Assembly: GCA_026388335.1 (NCBI GenBank)
Contig: JAPLJZ010000222.1
Location: forward strand, 1 to 44,881
DNA: 44,881 bases
Reading direction: 5' to 3'
Origin: Deltaproteobacteria bacterium
GTDB lineage: Bacteria > Desulfobacterota > Syntrophia > Syntrophales > UBA8958
Of this stretch, positions 18,581-26,420 are shown in pieces. The notes beneath the pieces are model-generated. The model was not told the origin of the DNA, did no database searches, and saw only the letters and a program-made list of their open reading frames with translations. The translations under genes and the position numbers were made by a program. Within the stretch, counting starts at the first letter, position 1; each line of letters starts with the position of its first letter.

Positions 18581-18843
18581 CCTCGCGCCGGATCATACCC
18601 AGGAACATACGTTTTCCGGGGGTTTTGTCTCGCAAGGTACGCTTGGCGATCCTTGGTTGCCATTTCTTCAATCCGGGCACCGCGCATGAAGTCCAATTGC
18701 GCGAAATCTGGAGCTGGCGCATTTCGGAACTTTTCATAGTTTACGAAATCCTTCAGTATTCCGATTTCATGCTCTCCCATAGGAATTTTTAGCGATCTCT
18801 TCTCAAAAACTTTTGCCGCTTCAACTTCAATGTCATAACTAAT
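18574..18843 (-). CDS. Small phage-like protein; possible ATT start at 18843 (first in-frame ATG is 18780)
   Basis: Open frame extends upstream of ATG 18780 to ATT 18843, with AAAAAAGGAGAG 8 nt upstream. Confidence 0.5.
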   Translation of the reverse strand: MSYDIEVEAAKVFEKRSLKIPMGEHEIGILKDFVNYEKFRNAPAPDFAQLDFMRGARIEEMATKDRQAYLARQNPRKTYVPGYDPARGW

Positions 18844-18860
18844 TGTTTACTCTCCTTTTT

Positions 18861-19643
18861 TTAAGATTTAATATGTTCTAAAGTTGTAAAACTGGTCGGT
18901 ATTGAATATTCGGATTTCGCAGGGTTATCGCCGGTGCTCCCATACATGACATGCCAACAGTAGGTTTTGCCTGGCTCAAGGACATCTTCGGGAAGGTGGC
19001 AGTTCGTCAGGTTTTCCAGTGTGCGACCGCTATCAAAAATGGGGGACCCTGCCGAGTATCCCATTTCCCATACCTGCCAATGACTGAAAGCGTGTATCAC
19101 GTCGCGCCCATGGACAATAAAAGGACCGGCGATCAACATTACCGAATCGAAAGCATTAATCCCCTTGTCCGGGGGGTCGTGGTTCCAAGGTGGCTCGATA
19201 AAAACAAAATCTTCAACCATATCGTCATTTTCGCTAACCGCATATACTGGAACGCAGGTGTAAATCTTCCCCGCGCTTTGGGCATTGTCTGCCGGGTAGA
19301 TCTCGGTAACCACGAACGTGTGGACATGAATATGGTCTGCCGAAATGGTCTCTTCTATATCAAGGACGCTCCGTAGTGGAACCATCGGGTCGTCAATCAA
19401 AAGTACAATTGGCCGGTCAAAATTCTTTGCTGGGTCCCCTTCGAAATCGGCAATCTTCATGAGATCACAGCCAGGCATTTTGACTGCGCTGACGACAACT
19501 GGATCTTCCCATTCGATCTCCGTTGTTTCCCGGCTTTCATCCTTCACTTTGAAAAGCAAAATGTCGAAGTTATCAGGATGGTTATTGGTGAATGTGCGGA
19601 TATCGCCAGCGATAGAAGTGAAAATTTCTCTATAGTCTCTCAT
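18861..19643 (-). CDS. Hypothetical phage-like protein with possible C-terminal Ig/fibronectin-like fold
   Basis: 260 aa; C-terminus EPGKTYCWHVMYGSTGDNPAKSEYSIPTSFTT is Fn3-like. Confidence 0.45.
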   Translation of the reverse strand: MRDYREIFTSIAGDIRTFTNNHPDNFDILLFKVKDESRETTEIEWEDPVVVSAVKMPGCDLMKIADFEGDPAKNFDRPIVLLIDDPMVPLRSVLDIEETISADHIHVHTFVVTEIYPADNAQSAGKIYTCVPVYAVSENDDMVEDFVFIEPPWNHDPPDKGINAFDSVMLIAGPFIVHGRDVIHAFSHWQVWEMGYSAGSPIFDSGRTLENLTNCHLPEDVLEPGKTYCWHVMYGSTGDNPAKSEYSIPTSFTTLEHIKS

Positions 19644-19655
19644 TGCCTTCCTCTC

Positions 19656-20918
19656 CTAAATGTTAAGCATCCCGGCAGCTTCGTTGGCATCTGCAATCGG
19701 GATCTTGTGTTTTGCCGCATAGTCTGCGACGGCGGATACTCGGTCTTTCTTGTCAACATAGATCGCTTTCATGACATCACCCGCCATTTTGGTTGCAATC
19801 GCTTGGACACGGGTGAGCCTTTCAAGCTCTTGTACGCGGGCATGTTCTTTCGCGGCGATAGCCCGGTAGGTTTCCTTTTGGATGCGCTCCGTTTCTTTTT
19901 CTTCGTGAAGCTTCTCCATCTTCTCTTGCTCCTTGGTTCGTTTTGTGGATCGAGCTTTTTGGGCTTCTTTGGTTGCCTTCTTTTCGTCTATCCCCTGTGC
20001 GATCTCTTTTGCTTTTTCGATAGCCTTCTGAATTGCCTCATCAGTCATGTCCTTCTTTTTGGCTCGTGCCGCCTGGTTTAACTCTTCCTCAGTCAAGTTC
20101 CGGGCTCGTTTCTTGTCGTCACCATAGCCAACCGTCCCGGCTTGTTTTTCCATCTCCCTCACCAACATACGTTGAATCATCGGGGATCGAAGTGCATACA
20201 GGGCTTTGATCGCATGTTTACAGCAACACCCGTCTAATCCGGGGTTACGTATTTTCGGGAAAGAAGTTTCTTTGGGCGATAACGCATAGCCGCCGATGGT
20301 AGCCAAGTAGCGATACCAAAATTGATGACGTTCGCAATTACAGTCAAAGGAAAGCCGTCCTTCTGCCGCTTTCTTAACGGCAGCGGGGTACGACTTCGCA
20401 CTTGTGAGGTGTGAAGTCCATTCCTCCAATCGTATCCGCACTTGGTGATATCCACCGGCCTTGCACCCCCACTCTTTCCCAGCGGTCACCTGAAAAAAAA
20501 GCTCATTAACCCGAATTCGGTGCATGACGGCATTTGTCAATTTCGAGGCGCGGGCCTTGTCCACTGCTGTAGAGGCGCTTAGCAGCTTGTAGAGGGGCAC
20601 CCCTGCCGTTCCTGCGCTATATTCCTGGGTGGCTCTTTTTCGTGCATCATCGAAGTTGCGCAAGTCCTCAGCGGTAAAACCGCCGCCGCCGTCTTTTTTG
20701 AACTTATTCCCCAGTTGGGCAAGATCCTCTGGGGATAGCTTTTCCAATTTCTTTAGAAACTTCGGGGTCAAGGTCCTTTCGGCCTCGCGCCGATCAGACG
20801 CCTTCTTTTTTGCGATAGCAGTGAATACTCGGGCAATTTCTTTTATCGCTGATACAGTGATCCTGGCTGGCTTCGGTTTCTTGCCCATACTGGCCTTTTT
20901 AGGTTTTGCGACCGGCAT
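19656..20918 (-). CDS. SWIM-like zinc-finger protein with charged coiled-coil C-terminus
   Basis: FDCNCERHQF...GCCCKHAIKAL (CxC...CxH); long K/E-rich helix. Confidence 0.5.
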   Translation of the reverse strand: MPVAKPKKASMGKKPKPARITVSAIKEIARVFTAIAKKKASDRREAERTLTPKFLKKLEKLSPEDLAQLGNKFKKDGGGGFTAEDLRNFDDARKRATQEYSAGTAGVPLYKLLSASTAVDKARASKLTNAVMHRIRVNELFFQVTAGKEWGCKAGGYHQVRIRLEEWTSHLTSAKSYPAAVKKAAEGRLSFDCNCERHQFWYRYLATIGGYALSPKETSFPKIRNPGLDGCCCKHAIKALYALRSPMIQRMLVREMEKQAGTVGYGDDKKRARNLTEEELNQAARAKKKDMTDEAIQKAIEKAKEIAQGIDEKKATKEAQKARSTKRTKEQEKMEKLHEEKETERIQKETYRAIAAKEHARVQELERLTRVQAIATKMAGDVMKAIYVDKKDRVSAVADYAAKHKIPIADANEAAGMLNI

Positions 20919-20957
20919 TATCCCAACTCCTTACGCGCCTCTTCAGCACTCGCACGC

Positions 20958-21635
20958 TCATATTTTGTCAACATTACCGTTTATGGCTTCCGAGGAAAAG
21001 GCATCGATATTCTTCAGCTCTTCCTTGATCGCCTCTACCTCGGCCCGTCTCTCCGGGACAAAGGTCTTTTTCTGATCTTCAGCCGCCCTAATCATGTCCT
21101 GGTACTTCTTTTCCAATTCCTCATCCGTCATCGTCGGCGGGACATCAGGCGGCGGCGGTTCGGGAGGCGTCCGTTCCAGCTCGATCTTCAGGACTTCGGG
21201 AAGTGCCTCGCCAATCATGTGCAACTGATAGGCCGCTTCCTTCGCGGTTATCTCTTCGGCGAGCAGCTTCTTCAGGATGTCAATGGCCTCTTTGCTCGGC
21301 ATGGGCTTGTCTCCATAGCCGCGCTTCTTCCCCTGGGTCCGCAGGAAAAACACATTTGCTCTCGTATCTCCTGCCTGTATGCTTCGATGAAGGCAAGATT
21401 CAGCTATATCAAGGCGTTCTTCCTTGGCATCATCAAGCTCCTGAAAAAAACGGCTACTTTTGAGCCACTTGTAAAAAATAGTTCTCCCAATGCCAACTGT
21501 CCGACACGCAGAGGATACGCTGAAGCGATTCGTGGTATAGGCCGCTATAAACGCCCGCTGACGGCTCCGGGTCGCCTCCCCTTTTTTTACCGGCGAGTGT
21601 TCACTTTTGTTCACTTTTTTAGATTTCAGCTTCAT
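20958..21635 (-). CDS. Phage terminase small subunit-like / HTH protein
   Basis: RSRQRAFIAAYTTNRFSVSSACRTVGIGRTIFYKWLKSSRFFQELDDAKEERLDIAESCLHRSIQAGDTRANVFFLRTQGKKRGYGDK. Confidence 0.55.
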   Translation of the reverse strand: MKLKSKKVNKSEHSPVKKGEATRSRQRAFIAAYTTNRFSVSSACRTVGIGRTIFYKWLKSSRFFQELDDAKEERLDIAESCLHRSIQAGDTRANVFFLRTQGKKRGYGDKPMPSKEAIDILKKLLAEEITAKEAAYQLHMIGEALPEVLKIELERTPPEPPPPDVPPTMTDEELEKKYQDMIRAAEDQKKTFVPERRAEVEAIKEELKNIDAFSSEAINGNVDKI

Positions 21636-21918
21636 TTCTCAACGTGATCAAGTCGTCTTGTAATACCGAGCATATCAAATCCAACGCCTCCCGCGACCGG
21701 GCAACCTCGGCTGGCCTCCTGGAAAGTTCAGCCAGCCCTTGGAGATCATTGTCAGCCTTTTCGATGAGGCGCTGCAAGCGGGCTTTCTTCTCTTTTAATT
21801 GCGGCCCCGACTCCATATTCGATATCTCTTCAAGCATCTTCGGAAAAGTGCCGCTTTCACCGAATAGCTTGTCTAAATTACTCAAACACTTTAAGTGGTT
21901 GCGCCATTCTTTCTTCAT
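21619..21918 (-). CDS. Hypothetical coiled-coil protein (99 aa)
   Basis: Overlaps the next ORF start; RBS AAAGGAG upstream of ATG. Confidence 0.55.
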   Translation of the reverse strand: MKKEWRNHLKCLSNLDKLFGESGTFPKMLEEISNMESGPQLKEKKARLQRLIEKADNDLQGLAELSRRPAEVARSREALDLICSVLQDDLITLRNEAEI

Positions 21919-22074
21919 AGTTTCTCCTTTTGACTGTTCGTTAATTCAGCATCTTAATGCGACATATGCTGCTCGCAATATTGGTACCGATTATTTGAAT
22001 AACCATGCCCGCCTCCTCATAGAAAAACTTTTGTCTTTTGCTGAGCCCAAAAAACTATAATCTTTTTAATATAT

Positions 22075-22638
22075 TTACCCCGAGACAATGCTCTTCTCGG
22101 AGATTTGTCTTTTTTCATTCTCGAATCCGATCTTAATGATTTCCGACTTTATATCGAAGCCCCGCGCTGCGTTGTCGATCTCGCACTTGCCTGGCAAGTA
22201 CCTTGGGTGATTGTTGTCTTGAGACATGGTCGCATAGAGCTTTTCAAATTCCTTCTGCTTCCATTTCAGATTCGACTCGTCCCAATCCCCATTAACCGTT
22301 ACGCTCCAGCCGCCCCAAAATTTAAAAACAGAGTGGATCACGGGATCGCCAAACTGAACACTCTGATAATGCCCAATTCGTCTGACCGCTTCGATAACCT
22401 TGATCCACGCCAGTGTCGCCCGATCCTCTGCCTTTCCCCTCAAGATCTCTAGAAGATCAACAGGCTTCGGGAAAAATTTTAAGGTCAGCATGGCTTCTTT
22501 AAACGCTCGCTCGCATTGATCATCTGTGAACGGTTTAAGGGTCTCCCAATAAATACCTGCCAAAGTTGCGCTGACTTTTTTATCATACAGCTCGCACACC
22601 AATGTGAATAACTCCTTGAATTTAACTTCGTTTTTCAT
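22075..22638 (-). CDS. Phage replisome/helicase-loader-like protein
   Basis: FKELFTLVCELYDKKVSATLAGIYWETLKPFTDDQCERAFKEAMLTLKFFPKPVDLLEIL; coupled (ATGA) to RepO-like gene. Confidence 0.5.
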   Translation of the reverse strand: MKNEVKFKELFTLVCELYDKKVSATLAGIYWETLKPFTDDQCERAFKEAMLTLKFFPKPVDLLEILRGKAEDRATLAWIKVIEAVRRIGHYQSVQFGDPVIHSVFKFWGGWSVTVNGDWDESNLKWKQKEFEKLYATMSQDNNHPRYLPGKCEIDNAARGFDIKSEIIKIGFENEKRQISEKSIVSG

Positions 22639-23450
22639 GCCGGTGGGCTCCAGTTATCCAGGATGGAAATATTACGCAAAGTCGTATTTGATACCCGGCC
22701 AGCCATGGGGTGGCAGGTTTCGTTCAGATAACTCTCAAATTTTGTTCCGAATATGGTCTCAGGTCTAAGATAGATAGACATTTCCGGGTCGTGCAACCAA
22801 GAGGTGCACTTATTATCGATTACGACTTTGCAATCAGCCAAGGTAAAGCCTTCATCGAATCTGGCGTTGATATGGCTACGGGTCTGTCTTGTCTTCGGGG
22901 AAAAGGATTTCCCGGCCTGCTGATTCAAGTAATTTACGATCTCTTCGTAAGGGGGGCGCACAGCTTTCTTTTGTATAGTGTTTTTTGTAGAAGTGTTTTT
23001 ATTGTCTTTTGTATGTCCCAAAAATGATGACAGTTTGTTATCATCTTTGATGACACCGGTTATCTTTTTTGATTCCACCCGGTTATCTTTTTTGATGACA
23101 GTTGTCTTTTTTGATAACGGCACCCATTCATCGAAGTGCTTGTTAAATCGATATGTATTGACTTGGGTGTCATCATTTTTGATTATGGTTATGATCCCCT
23201 TTGATGCCAGTTTTCTGAGGGCTCGCAAAACCGTTTGCCGCTTCAAACCGGTTATAGCGGCAAATTGAGAGAGGCTGATCCGATCTTCTTTTTTTTGCCA
23301 GCCATACGTTTTCCTCAGGATAGCCCATAATACAAGCCACTCCTCTCCGCTGATCCTGTAATTGCAAAATCGCTCAGCGATTTCATTGGCTATAATCAGA
23401 TAGCCGTTCTCAACCTGTGGGGAGGTCATTTCATTCGCGCCCTCATCCAA
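22635..23450 (-). CDS. Phage replication protein O-like, winged-helix N-terminus, conserved phage C-terminal domain
   Basis: ENGYLIIANEIAERFCNYRISGEEWLVLWAILRKTYGWQKKEDRISLSQFAAITGLKRQTVLRALRKLASKGII; C-terminal YLNQQAGKSFSPKTRQTRSHINARFDEGFTLADCKVVIDNKC. Confidence 0.8.
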   Translation of the reverse strand: MDEGANEMTSPQVENGYLIIANEIAERFCNYRISGEEWLVLWAILRKTYGWQKKEDRISLSQFAAITGLKRQTVLRALRKLASKGIITIIKNDDTQVNTYRFNKHFDEWVPLSKKTTVIKKDNRVESKKITGVIKDDNKLSSFLGHTKDNKNTSTKNTIQKKAVRPPYEEIVNYLNQQAGKSFSPKTRQTRSHINARFDEGFTLADCKVVIDNKCTSWLHDPEMSIYLRPETIFGTKFESYLNETCHPMAGRVSNTTLRNISILDNWSPPA

Positions 23451-23668
23451 TCAATGAGCGCCGGCACTGGATAGGCGTTTTTTCTTCCTATTTTTACCCG
23501 GTCCGGGCCGAGTCCCTGGCAATCCAAATTTGCCATGGTTTTTGGATTCAAGACTCCCCCAGAGAATTCGCCGACTTTTTCCCTGGACACGATTGCTGAC
23601 GGCCACTTTGCACCGAGGGCCGACAGATCGACCTCGGGAGGCGTCTTCGCTTTTACCCTATCAGTCAC
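23426..23668 (-). CDS. Small AlpA/excisionase-type DNA-binding-like protein
   Basis: GTG start 23668 after GGGGGG-type RBS; SREKVGEFSGGVLNPKTMANLDCQGLGPDRVKIGRKNAYPVPALIDWM has HTH_17-like architecture. Confidence 0.6.
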   Translation of the reverse strand: MTDRVKAKTPPEVDLSALGAKWPSAIVSREKVGEFSGGVLNPKTMANLDCQGLGPDRVKIGRKNAYPVPALIDWMRARMK

Positions 23669-23906
23669 AAACCACCCCCCGATTGCCCCTTTGCCCCTTT
23701 GCCCCTTTGTTTCCGACCGGGACCTTTTGCAGAGCCCCCGTAGCATCGTCCGGAGAGTACAGGATTTTCTTTTTCCCTCGCAGCCTGTAATAAGGAAGGC
23801 CAACCCCCCGCGCCCTATCCATCGATAGGGATGTTTCCGTGCCGACCCATGGGAACATTTCGACAAGTGCCCTCGGCGTCACAAGATTTCTTTCGGATTC
23901 TTCCAC
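23661..23906 (-). CDS. Small AlpA/excisionase-type DNA-binding-like protein
   Basis: GTG start 23906 after GGAGG; NLVTPRALVEMFPWVGTETSLSMDRARGVGLPYYRLRGKKKILYSPDD; overlaps next gene by 8 nt. Confidence 0.55.
   Translation of the reverse strand: MEESERNLVTPRALVEMFPWVGTETSLSMDRARGVGLPYYRLRGKKKILYSPDDATGALQKVPVGNKGAKGQRGNRGVVCD
23685..23708. repeat. 8-bp tandem repeat (GCCCCTTT)x3
   Basis: GCCCCTTTGCCCCTTTGCCCCTTTG. Confidence 0.9.
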
Positions 23907-24116
23907 GGCGCAACCTCCAAAATTTTTCAGGAAGCCTCTTGCTCTCCCTGTGGACCTATGATACCGAATGCAGCTTATTTGGGAATGTGACAAAAGGGTG
24001 CGATACCGTGCAAAAAGAGATGAAAATGAGCATTTTTGAAGTGAGCTGAAAATACAGCTGGTAAAACGGCAGATGAAGAACCGAGAGGTGGCCTTTTTTG
24101 CTCCATACTTCGGAAA

Positions 24117-24136
24117 GTGGGGACAGGGTGGGGACA
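24117..24136 (+). repeat. Pair of GTGGGGACA direct repeats (11-bp period), candidate integrase arm sites, right end
   Basis: GTGGGGACAGGGTGGGGACA; matches 11186-11205. Confidence 0.7.
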
Positions 24137-24160
24137 AAAACGAGAGGAATTGATTTCACA

Positions 24161-24197
24161 AGAAAAAGGGCTGAAGCATTTAAACGCCACAACCCTT
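24161..24197 (-). terminator. Intrinsic terminator downstream of intact tRNA-Leu
   Basis: Minus strand AAGGGTTG...CAGCCCTT + TTTCTTGT. Confidence 0.6.
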
Positions 24198-24209
24198 CGA
24201 TTTTATTAA

Positions 24210-24296
24210 TGGTGCCGGAGGTCGGAATCGAACCGACATGAAGTTGCCCTCGGGGGATTTTGAGTCCCCTGCGTCTACCAGTTTCACCACTCCGGC
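24210..24296 (-). tRNA. tRNA-Leu (anticodon CAA), CCA encoded
   Basis: GCCGGAG...GTAGACGCAGGGGACTCAAAATCCCC-CGAGGGCAACTTCATG-TCGGTTCGATTCCGA-CTCCGGCACCA; class II variable arm. Confidence 0.97.
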
Positions 24297-24306
24297 TTGG
24301 CGAGGG

Positions 24307-24334
24307 ATTATATAAGGGGGGCCTGAAATGTCAA
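24307..24334 (-). promoter_or_regulatory. Consensus sigma70 promoter of tRNA-Leu
   Basis: Minus strand TTGACA-N16-TATAAT ending 10 bp before the tRNA 5' end. Confidence 0.85.
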
Positions 24335-24360
24335 GAAGAAATGACGAAAGGATAATTTAT

Positions 24361-24388
24361 CTTGAAAAAAAAAGTTTGAACATATAAT
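24361..24388 (+). promoter_or_regulatory. Putative promoter of ruvX-mltG
   Basis: CTTGAA-N16-TATAAT upstream of ruvX ATG. Confidence 0.6.
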
Positions 24389-24414
24389 AAAACCGATCTT
24401 GATGGAGTCGTGTA

Positions 24415-24840
24415 ATGAGAATTATCGGTCTCGATTACGGTGAGAAACGGATTGGGGTTGCCGTATCGGATGAAATGGGAATGATCGCCCAGCCTGTCGC
24501 CGTGGTCGTGAGGCAAAACAGGCAAAAGGATTTGGAGTCTATCACCGCTCTTGTAAAAAAATATTGCCCGGAAAAGATTGTTATTGGCTATCCGGTCCGG
24601 CTGGACGGCGCCGAGGGCATTCAGTGTCAAAAAGTCAATCGCTTTGCGGCAATCCTTGCGTCACACCTGCAGTTACCCATCATCCGCTGGGATGAAACAT
24701 TTTCAACAAAAGAAGCGGAGGAAATCCTCATGCGTTCTCACATGAAACGAGAGAAGAGAAAGGAAGTCGTGGACAAACTTGCTGCCAGCATTATCCTTCA
24801 TGATTATCTGAAATCACTCCCTTCCCGGCAAACCGGTTAA
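24415..24840 (+). CDS. ruvX: Holliday junction resolvase RuvX/YqgF
   Basis: MRIIGLDYGEKRIGVAVSDEMG; WDETFSTKEAEEIL; KRKEVVDKLAASIILHDYL. Confidence 0.95.
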   Translation: MRIIGLDYGEKRIGVAVSDEMGMIAQPVAVVVRQNRQKDLESITALVKKYCPEKIVIGYPVRLDGAEGIQCQKVNRFAAILASHLQLPIIRWDETFSTKEAEEILMRSHMKREKRKEVVDKLAASIILHDYLKSLPSRQTG

Positions 24841-24852
24841 CTCGTATTAGCT

Positions 24853-25866
24853 ATGAAATTATTGCGTATTTTATACACCAAACCGACCATTTTATTCTTT
24901 CTTGGGCTGCTCATTTTGAGCAGTCTGGTTTTTGTAAATTTCGCCTGTCAACCCGTCGGACAGTCATCCAAGACGATCCTGATAGATATTCCCCGCGGAA
25001 CAGGATTCATGGAAATTACTGGTATGCTTGACAATGCCGGACTCGTTGAAAACAAGCCATTTTTTTATACCTTGGCCATTATGAAAGGTGCGGTCAGGCA
25101 GATCAGGGCCGGGGAATATGAACTTTCTTATACTATGTCACCTATTGATATCATTAATAAATTGGTTAAGGGAGACATTAAGGCCTATCTGGTAACTATC
25201 CCGGAAGATTTCACAGTCAAAGAAATTGCCGCACGTCTGGCTGCAAATAAATTAGTCCCGGAAAAAACATTTCTGAAACTGGCCTTTGATCATAATTTCG
25301 TGAAGACGCTTAATATACCCGGGAAAACCCTGGAAGGATACCTCTACCCGGAGACATACAAGCTTGACCGCTCCATGGGATCAAAAGAAATCATCCAGAT
25401 CATGAACCAGCAGTTCTGGAGAAGATTTACCCCGGACATGCGCCAGCGGGCGGCAGCAATGGGAATGACCATCACGGAGGTCGTCACTCTTGCCTCTATC
25501 ATTGGGAAAGAAACGGGGTTCAAGGATGAAAAGCCTCTGGTTTCAGCGGTATTCCACAATCGTTTGAAAAAAGGAATGAAACTGCAAAGCGATCCTACCG
25601 CTGTCTACAATCTCGATGATTTTGACGGTAAAATAAGAAAAAGCCATCTATTAAGAGATACATCGCACAATACTTACCGTAATAAGGGACTGCCGCCGGG
25701 ACCTATTGCCAACCCCGACATCGACTCACTAACGGCGGCCCTTTATCCGGCAAGGGTAGATTATTTGTATTTTGTAGCAAACAACAATGGATCCCACCAG
25801 TTTTCCTTGACCCTGATTGACCACCATCAAGCCGTTTCAAAGTACCAAACCCTAAGGAAAAAATAA
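24853..25866 (+). CDS. mltG: Endolytic transglycosylase MltG
   Basis: TM N-terminus; LEGYLYPETYKL, ASIIGKETG, PLVSAVFHNRLKKGMKLQSDPTAVYN. Confidence 0.96.
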   Translation: MKLLRILYTKPTILFFLGLLILSSLVFVNFACQPVGQSSKTILIDIPRGTGFMEITGMLDNAGLVENKPFFYTLAIMKGAVRQIRAGEYELSYTMSPIDIINKLVKGDIKAYLVTIPEDFTVKEIAARLAANKLVPEKTFLKLAFDHNFVKTLNIPGKTLEGYLYPETYKLDRSMGSKEIIQIMNQQFWRRFTPDMRQRAAAMGMTITEVVTLASIIGKETGFKDEKPLVSAVFHNRLKKGMKLQSDPTAVYNLDDFDGKIRKSHLLRDTSHNTYRNKGLPPGPIANPDIDSLTAALYPARVDYLYFVANNNGSHQFSLTLIDHHQAVSKYQTLRKK

Positions 25867-25876
25867 TAAAATTTAC

Positions 25877-25905
25877 TTGACAAACCTGAGGCGCCTCATT
25901 TATAG
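25877..25905 (+). promoter_or_regulatory. mraZ/dcw promoter
   Basis: TTGACA-N17-TTATAG. Confidence 0.7.
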
Positions 25906-25913
25906 TGCACCAC

Positions 25914-25939
25914 GTGGAGTAAAGTGGAGTATTGTGGAG
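25914..25939 (+). promoter_or_regulatory. MraZ autoregulatory operator: three GTGGAG repeats with 10-bp period
   Basis: GTGGAGTAAA GTGGAGTATT GTGGAGGAAG between promoter and mraZ ATG. Confidence 0.85.
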
Positions 25940-25950
25940 GAAGAGCGTCG

Positions 25951-26406
25951 ATGTCTGTATTTAGAGGACAATATTACCACACCATAGATGACAAGGGAAG
26001 AGTCATTTTCCCCTCTAAGCTGAGAGAGGTCTTTGCCGAAAAAAGCAACGGCCAAATGGTCATCACCAAAATGAATGACTATCTCATGGTCTTTCCTCAA
26101 AATGAGTGGGAGATCATCGAAGAAAAGGTCTGGCACCAATCCATCCTTCGCAGACAGGTGCGGGATTTCCAACGTTTTTTCATGTCCAGCGCTGTAGATT
26201 GTACCATAGACAGCCAAGGGCGTGTTCTCGTCCCGCCCAATCTTAGAGAATACGCAAAATTGGAGAAAGACATCGTACTGGTCGGTATGCTTCGCAATGT
26301 TGAAATCTGGAACAAGGAACGTTTCGAGGGCGAAATGAAGAGAATGGGCGATCAGAGCGATGATTCCGGAGACTTCATGGACTACATGGCAAACTTGGGG
26401 ATTTGA
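25951..26406 (+). CDS. mraZ: Transcriptional regulator MraZ
   Basis: [42 protein letters not shown]. Confidence 0.96.
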   Translation: MSVFRGQYYHTIDDKGRVIFPSKLREVFAEKSNGQMVITKMNDYLMVFPQNEWEIIEEKVWHQSILRRQVRDFQRFFMSSAVDCTIDSQGRVLVPPNLREYAKLEKDIVLVGMLRNVEIWNKERFEGEMKRMGDQSDDSGDFMDYMANLGI

Positions 26407-26420
26407 TAGGGAACCATGAA

